Positions 59,723-64,000 of a stretch of DNA of 64,000 nt are shown here, in pieces. Position 1 is the first letter of the stretch; each line of letters starts with the position of its first letter. The stretch is from contig NZ_RQPI01000014.1 of the NCBI RefSeq assembly GCF_003854965.1, positions 54,856 through 118,855 of the forward strand. The letters run 5' to 3'. Below the pieces are notes generated by a model. The model saw only the letters and a program-made list of their open reading frames with translations. It made no database searches and was not told the DNA's origin. A program made the translations under genes and the position numbers. This DNA is from Paenibacillus rhizophilus. Its GTDB lineage: Bacteria > Bacillota > Bacilli > Paenibacillales > Paenibacillaceae.

Positions 59723-59789
59723 CTTTATTCGTAATCGGCCCCCTATAAGACTGGAGTCCGGATTTCAATACGGGAATAGGATGCCCCTG

Positions 59790-60170
59790 TTATTTTCTGC
59801 GAGCTACCACTTCAATCTCCACGAGTCCGTCTTTAGGCAGACGGGCGACCTCAACCGCGCTCCGCGCCGGATAAGGCTCCGTAAAGAAGCTGCTGTACAC
59901 CTCGTTCACGGCCGCAAAATCGTTCATGTCCTTAAGGAAGACCGTCGTCTTCACAACGTGGTCCAGCGAAGTTCCGGCCTCTTCCAGAATGGCCTGTACG
60001 TTCGCCAGCGACTGGCGCGCCTGGGCCTGTACATCCCCCGCCAGTTCGCCCGTAACGGGGTCCAATCCCAGTTGACCCGAGGTGTATACCCAATTTCCGG
60101 CGGTGATCGCCTGGCTGTAAGGACCGATGGCCCCCGGCGCTTTAGACGTAGCTACCTGCTTTTTGCTCAT
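59790..60170 (-). CDS. ridA: RidA family reactive intermediate deaminase
   Basis: 126 residues: APGAIGPYSQAI, TSGQLGLDP, NVQAILEEAG, and the catalytic Arg in YPARSAVEVARL. Hydrolyses 2-aminoacrylate imines. SD GGGAGG. Confidence 0.95.
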   Translation of the reverse strand: MSKKQVATSKAPGAIGPYSQAITAGNWVYTSGQLGLDPVTGELAGDVQAQARQSLANVQAILEEAGTSLDHVVKTTVFLKDMNDFAAVNEVYSSFFTEPYPARSAVEVARLPKDGLVEIEVVARRK

Positions 60171-60227
60171 CTCTCAATTTCCTCCCATTCATCTATTTAC
60201 GTCATCATTGTAAATCGTTCTCTCTCT

Positions 60228-60938
60228 TTATTGCAAACCTTTCTCATCGTCCCAAGCCGGACCGGACTCGGCGGCAAAGTCCTTTCCAAGCACCCCAATG
60301 ACGTCATTCGGGTAGATATGCAGTCCCTTCGGATCAGCCGCAGCAATATGGACCATGGCACGCGAAACGGTCTCTCCCTTAATAGCACGGTACTTGGCCG
60401 CCCTGCCGACCATAACAAAATCCAGCTTGGTCATGAGCCAGGCGGCGGAACGCTCCAAAGGTCTGGACTCCTCCCTCTCTCCCAGCAGCAAGGACGGGCG
60501 GAACAGGTGCAGCCCCGGAAAGCCCGACCGGCTTAAGCCTTCTTCCATCCGGCCTTTGGTCCGGCTGTAGAAATTACGCGAATGCGGATTCGCCCCCATG
60601 GAGGATACCGCCAGAAATTGTCCGACTCCGGCTTTCTGGGCAAGCTCTGCCGCCTTCAGGGGATATTCCAGATCGACGCGCTCGAAATTTTTCTGCGATC
60701 CGGCTTTTTTGATCGTCGTCCCGAGACAGCAGAATACGGCGTCCGTTCCTTCGAACAGATCGCCGTACCGCTCCAGCCGCTCCCAGTCGGTTACCGTCTG
60801 CTTGAGCCTGTCATGGCGGAGTGCGAGCGGCCTGCGAACGAGCACCCGCACTTCCTTCCAATTTTCACGCAGAAGCTGCTCCACAGCCGCCTTTCCAACG
60901 AGTCCGGTGGCTCCAAGCACCATTGCCGTTTTGTTCAT
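60228..60938 (-). CDS. NAD(P)-binding oxidoreductase, HTATIP2/CC3-like
   Basis: 236 residues, Rossmann fold: GATGLVGK at 9-16, VFCCLGTTIKKAGS, SSMGANPHSRNFYSRTKGRMEE with Tyr and Lys of an atypical SDR. ATG at 60938 with AAGGAG; an in-frame extension to 61112 has no SD. Confidence 0.88.
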   Translation of the reverse strand: MNKTAMVLGATGLVGKAAVEQLLRENWKEVRVLVRRPLALRHDRLKQTVTDWERLERYGDLFEGTDAVFCCLGTTIKKAGSQKNFERVDLEYPLKAAELAQKAGVGQFLAVSSMGANPHSRNFYSRTKGRMEEGLSRSGFPGLHLFRPSLLLGEREESRPLERSAAWLMTKLDFVMVGRAAKYRAIKGETVSRAMVHIAAADPKGLHIYPNDVIGVLGKDFAAESGPAWDDEKGLQ

Positions 60939-60997
60939 GAACATTCTCCTTCGGTTATAATAGCCGGGAGTCTCATCCGCGCAAGTCCGCGCCAGGT

Positions 60998-62266
60998 TTA
61001 GACGTCCTTCAATATACGGCGCCCCAGCAGCGCAATCAGCGCGATCATCAGCCCCCCTACGATAAGCTGCATTCCGTACACCTGAAACCCATGCGGCCAT
61101 CCTACGATCCACTCGTACACTTTCCCGCCGATCAGCGGTCCAAAGAACGACGCCAGCCCGGTTAGCGCCGCGTACATCGCCATATACATCGGACGCTCTT
61201 TTTTAGGCGTATCCCCGATAATGAAATTGAAGGCCAGCTGGTTAAATCCGCCTACTCCCACTCCGAACACGATATGCGCAGCGAACAGCACCGGAAGTGT
61301 CGGAAAGACGGACAACAGCCCCCACAGCAGCGATGAAGCCGCAATGATGGGCAGCGTCCAGAAGAGAAGGCGCTTGTTGCTGTACCTTGCATTCAGATTC
61401 CCCCAGAAATAGAAGCTCGCCATCATGAACACGGTCTGGGACACATTAAGAAGCGAAAGCGTTTGGTAATTAATGTCCATCAACTTGAGCATGACATAGG
61501 AATATAGAGGAACGGTCACATTTTGCAGCAGCAGCCAGAGCGAGAGAAACAGCGTCGATTTCATAAACAGTCCGTCATGAAGCGGTTTCTTAAACATCGG
61601 CACAAACTTTCTTTCATCCGATTTCTCAAAAGGCACGTCGGGATAAAAGAAGAACACAACAATATTGGCCGTGGAAAATATCCACACCACGATATACAAG
61701 ATCAGAAATCCCTGCGCTTCCGGGTAGCGGTCCAAAACCACGCCTCCCCCATATACGACAAGGCTCCCCAAAGCGTTCAGCAGAGTGTTACGGATACCAA
61801 AGTAACGGCCCCGCACACGCGGCGGAACCAAATCGCCGATAACCGAGCTCCACAGCACAGCGCCGGCGGTATTCGCTATAAAAGCAAGGGCGTACAGCCC
61901 AATGAAGGCGCTAACCCAAAAGGGACGGGGAAAAAGAAACGGGACAAGTCCGGTAGAGGCCCACAGCAGCCGGTGGATGGAGACAAAGGCGACGAGCGCC
62001 CACTTGCGGCTGGGAAGCCGCTGAATCAGAAAAGCTACGCCGATTTGCGCGACATTCACCAGCGTGGTAAGCGCAATCACAAAACCGATCTGTCCGGAAG
62101 TCGCGCCGAGATACAGCAGGAAACCGGTCAGAAACTGCCCTTGAAGCAGCACCTGAAAAATGGTTGAAGGTACGCCTTCCCATGTGGCCATATGCAGATT
62201 TCTTCGGTATGTCGAAAATTTGCGGCCTCTTCTTTTGGGAGGAGAGGCTTCGGGGCGGTTTCTCAC
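60998..62266 (-). CDS. MFS transporter
   Basis: 422 residues, 12 helices; loop RVRGRYFGIRNTLLNALGSLVV between helices 4-5 and PKKERPMYMAMYAALTGLASF in the second half. Preceded by a cytoplasmic basic stretch (PKRRGRKFSTYRRNLH). GTG start with SD 20 bases away, so the true start is uncertain. Substrate unknown. Confidence 0.85.
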   Translation of the reverse strand: MRNRPEASPPKRRGRKFSTYRRNLHMATWEGVPSTIFQVLLQGQFLTGFLLYLGATSGQIGFVIALTTLVNVAQIGVAFLIQRLPSRKWALVAFVSIHRLLWASTGLVPFLFPRPFWVSAFIGLYALAFIANTAGAVLWSSVIGDLVPPRVRGRYFGIRNTLLNALGSLVVYGGGVVLDRYPEAQGFLILYIVVWIFSTANIVVFFFYPDVPFEKSDERKFVPMFKKPLHDGLFMKSTLFLSLWLLLQNVTVPLYSYVMLKLMDINYQTLSLLNVSQTVFMMASFYFWGNLNARYSNKRLLFWTLPIIAASSLLWGLLSVFPTLPVLFAAHIVFGVGVGGFNQLAFNFIIGDTPKKERPMYMAMYAALTGLASFFGPLIGGKVYEWIVGWPHGFQVYGMQLIVGGLMIALIALLGRRILKDV

Positions 62267-62371
62267 GATGTTGATCGTAACGGCAACACTCCTTTGACGC
62301 GGCTATTGCTCCATTCTACTCCGCTTCGGCCTAGCGTCAATACGTCAGACTTACAAATAAAATTGGAGTTT

Positions 62372-63787
62372 TTATGCCTTGTCTTGGCCCGCTGCCGGCA
62401 GGTACAGAGAGAACGCGCTGCCCTTGCCCTCCTGGCTCTGAAGCGTAATAAAACCTCCAATCAACCGGGCAAGATCCCGGCTGATGGATAAGCCCAGACC
62501 GGTTCCTCCGTACTGCCGGCTGATCGTCCCGTCCGCCTGCTGAAACGCCTCGAAGATGCTCAGATGCTTGTCCTTCGCGATGCCGATGCCAGTGTCCTTT
62601 ACCTCCCACACAATCCAGAATCCTTCTCGCGCCCCCTGCCGGCGCTTCTCCCGCCGGACGGTCAGCGAGACGCCGCCCTTATGGGTAAACTTGAACGCGT
62701 TCGAGAGCAGATTGCGCAGAATTTGCTGCATCCGCTGCGGATCGGAGACCATTGTCTCCGGCAGGCCCTCCTCCAGCTTAATCGTAAAATCAAGTCCTCT
62801 CTGCTTCGCGACAACATCAAACTGCTCAAAGAGCATCGCGGGAAGCTCGCTGACATTGACCTCCTCATGCACGATCTCCAGCTTCCCCGCCTCCACCTTG
62901 GACAAATCCAGAATATCGTTGATCAGCAGCAGCAGATCCTTACCGGAGCGGTGAATAAGGCTGCCGTAAGACTGAATCTCCTCTCTGTCGATCGAATCGT
63001 CGTTCTCCGCAATAAGCTCCGACAGATTGATAATCCCGTTCAGGGGAGTTCGCAGCTCATGCGACATATTCGCCAGAAATTCCGACTTATATTGAGAAGC
63101 CAGCATAAGCTGCTTCGCCCGTTCTTCCAGAATGATTTTGTTCTTGTGAAGCTCATTCGTCTGCTCGGATAGCAGCGCATTGACTTGCTCAATCTCCAGC
63201 ATACGCCGGTGCTCCAGATGGAAATCGCGGGCAATCAGCGCAAACAGAATGCTGAGCGCCATTCCAGCCGGGAATGTAATCGGCATAATCTTTGATACAT
63301 ATTCATAGAAGGGAATGACTCCGAATATGATGATGTTGACCGCGTTAAAGAAGTTGACCGTCAGAACGACAACCAGACCCTTGGCAATCATGGATACGGG
63401 GGAACGGCGAATCCATGGAGAAAGAGCCGCGCAAATCAATCCCAAAATGGACAAATTGATCATTCCCGCCCCCGCCGCCGCATTGATGCCGAAAGTAAAG
63501 CGCAGCAGGCCGGTGCTTACTCCGATTAGAATCAGTAGCAGCGGCTGCGGATAAGCGATGGCGGAGATAATCAGCGGAACGTAGCGCAAATCGAAAATAA
63601 CGTTGTCATCCAGCCTATACCCGAAAAAAGAGCTGAGCCAGCCTGCGAATATCGCCATTATGATCCAGGCTGCCTGCTTGGTCTGTTCGGAAGCATGGGA
63701 AATGGTATGCTTGAACACCAAGTTCGCCAGATAGGCCAATGTTATCAGCAGCGCCGTATTTATAAAAAATATTTTTATGTATTCCAT
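62372..63787 (-). CDS. sensor histidine kinase with 5TMR (LytS-type) domain
   Basis: 471 residues. Five or six helices with the LytS 5TM text FDLRYVPLIISAIAYPQPLLLILIG, coiled coil, H-box SHELRTPLNGI (His about 243), N box NLLSNAFKFT, G1 DTGIGIA, G2 GTGLGLS. No receiver domain; the response regulator is not in the window. ATG at 63787 with GGGAG; a longer frame to 63961 reads through the intron and is rejected. Confidence 0.92.
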   Translation of the reverse strand: MEYIKIFFINTALLITLAYLANLVFKHTISHASEQTKQAAWIIMAIFAGWLSSFFGYRLDDNVIFDLRYVPLIISAIAYPQPLLLILIGVSTGLLRFTFGINAAAGAGMINLSILGLICAALSPWIRRSPVSMIAKGLVVVLTVNFFNAVNIIIFGVIPFYEYVSKIMPITFPAGMALSILFALIARDFHLEHRRMLEIEQVNALLSEQTNELHKNKIILEERAKQLMLASQYKSEFLANMSHELRTPLNGIINLSELIAENDDSIDREEIQSYGSLIHRSGKDLLLLINDILDLSKVEAGKLEIVHEEVNVSELPAMLFEQFDVVAKQRGLDFTIKLEEGLPETMVSDPQRMQQILRNLLSNAFKFTHKGGVSLTVRREKRRQGAREGFWIVWEVKDTGIGIAKDKHLSIFEAFQQADGTISRQYGGTGLGLSISRDLARLIGGFITLQSQEGKGSAFSLYLPAAGQDKA

Positions 63788-63874
63788 GAACTCACTCCCA
63801 TAGAACGCCAAATAATACATCAATCTATATACTACTATAATTAACCACAATTTAATTATGGAGGCGCTCAGGCT

Positions 63875-64000
63875 ATCGAGTAGGAGGGGGCGGTAAGCCC
63901 CCGTCCTCTCACACCACCGTACATGCGGGTCCGCATACGGCGGTTCCAAAAGGTTAACCAAGCTCCAGATAACGTGAAAGCAAACTTTTCAGCCCTTTCC
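63875..64000 (-). mobile_element. 3' end of a group II intron (domains V and VI), bacterial class C-like
   Basis: On the minus strand, domain V: lower stem ACCGCCGTA/TACGGTGGT, 2-base TG bulge, TGCG GACC CGCA top. Domain VI: GGGGGC TTAC CGCCCCC-type stem with CCTACTC, ending CGAT at 63875. The intron body and its reverse transcriptase lie beyond 64000. Confidence 0.75.

Noticed and set aside
63788..63961. N-terminal extension of the histidine kinase frame
   Set aside because: The extra codons read through the group II intron domain V/VI; the ATG at 63787 has an SD and the helix start.

Overview
The window looks like chromosomal DNA of a Paenibacillus or close relative (Bacillota, Paenibacillaceae). 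The signs are Gram-positive ribosome binding sites (AGGAGG-like), LplB/YtcP/LipO-type sugar ABC genes with a membrane-anchored AraC regulator, a caa3 oxidase operon of Bacillus type with ctaG and a CtaM-like gene, xpt, relQ and patB homologues, and lipoproteins with clear lipoboxes. The genus is an inference from gene content and style, not from a search.

Region 1 (1-22.65 kb) is lower in GC and looks accessory. It opens with a mannose-family PTS (IIB-IIC-IID-IIA) coupled to a GH13 alpha-glucosidase that runs off the left edge. After it come three small redox clusters, each with a TetR-family repressor: OYE plus SDR plus a dead aldo/keto reductase (4.6-7.7 kb); two MDR-type reductases, one internally deleted, plus an SDR (7.8-11.1 kb); and a likely eight-gene unit of beta-helix protein, PatB-like lyase, flavodoxin lipoprotein, DUF4405 membrane protein, OYE, AKR and two SDRs (13.2-21.4 kb). 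Candidate operators can be read next to several of the repressors. Between them lie decayed genes: a zinc-ribbon/RES-domain toxin-like gene with four frameshifts, an Xre HTH scrap, small broken membrane genes, and two copies of a 104-bp insertion-sequence end. The second copy sits where the composition changes.

Region 2 (22.66-38.1 kb) has higher GC. It holds a GntR-controlled ABC operon of ytr type, an apparently leaderless ArsR gene with an NAD(P)H oxidoreductase, and a sugar locus. The sugar locus has an AraC regulator divergent from two permeases, a binding lipoprotein, a creatinase-fold protein, a sugar-phosphate isomerase/epimerase-like protein and a PIG-L deacetylase.

Region 3 (38.2-45.2 kb) is the caa3 oxidase: ctaC-D-E-F, then a 770-bp repeat-rich gap, then ctaG and a DUF420 gene. 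Upstream is a 62-codon gene behind a structured leader RNA.

Region 4 (45.5-64 kb) is housekeeping and species-typical: serine hydrolase, lipid kinase, xpt, a TrmB-type regulator, a zinc-ribbon protein, a small alarmone synthetase, a SNF2 helicase, an alpha/beta hydrolase with its own TetR, RidA, an NAD(P)-binding oxidoreductase, an MFS transporter and a histidine kinase. The right edge holds the 3' end of a group II intron. Several intergenic repeat families mark this half.
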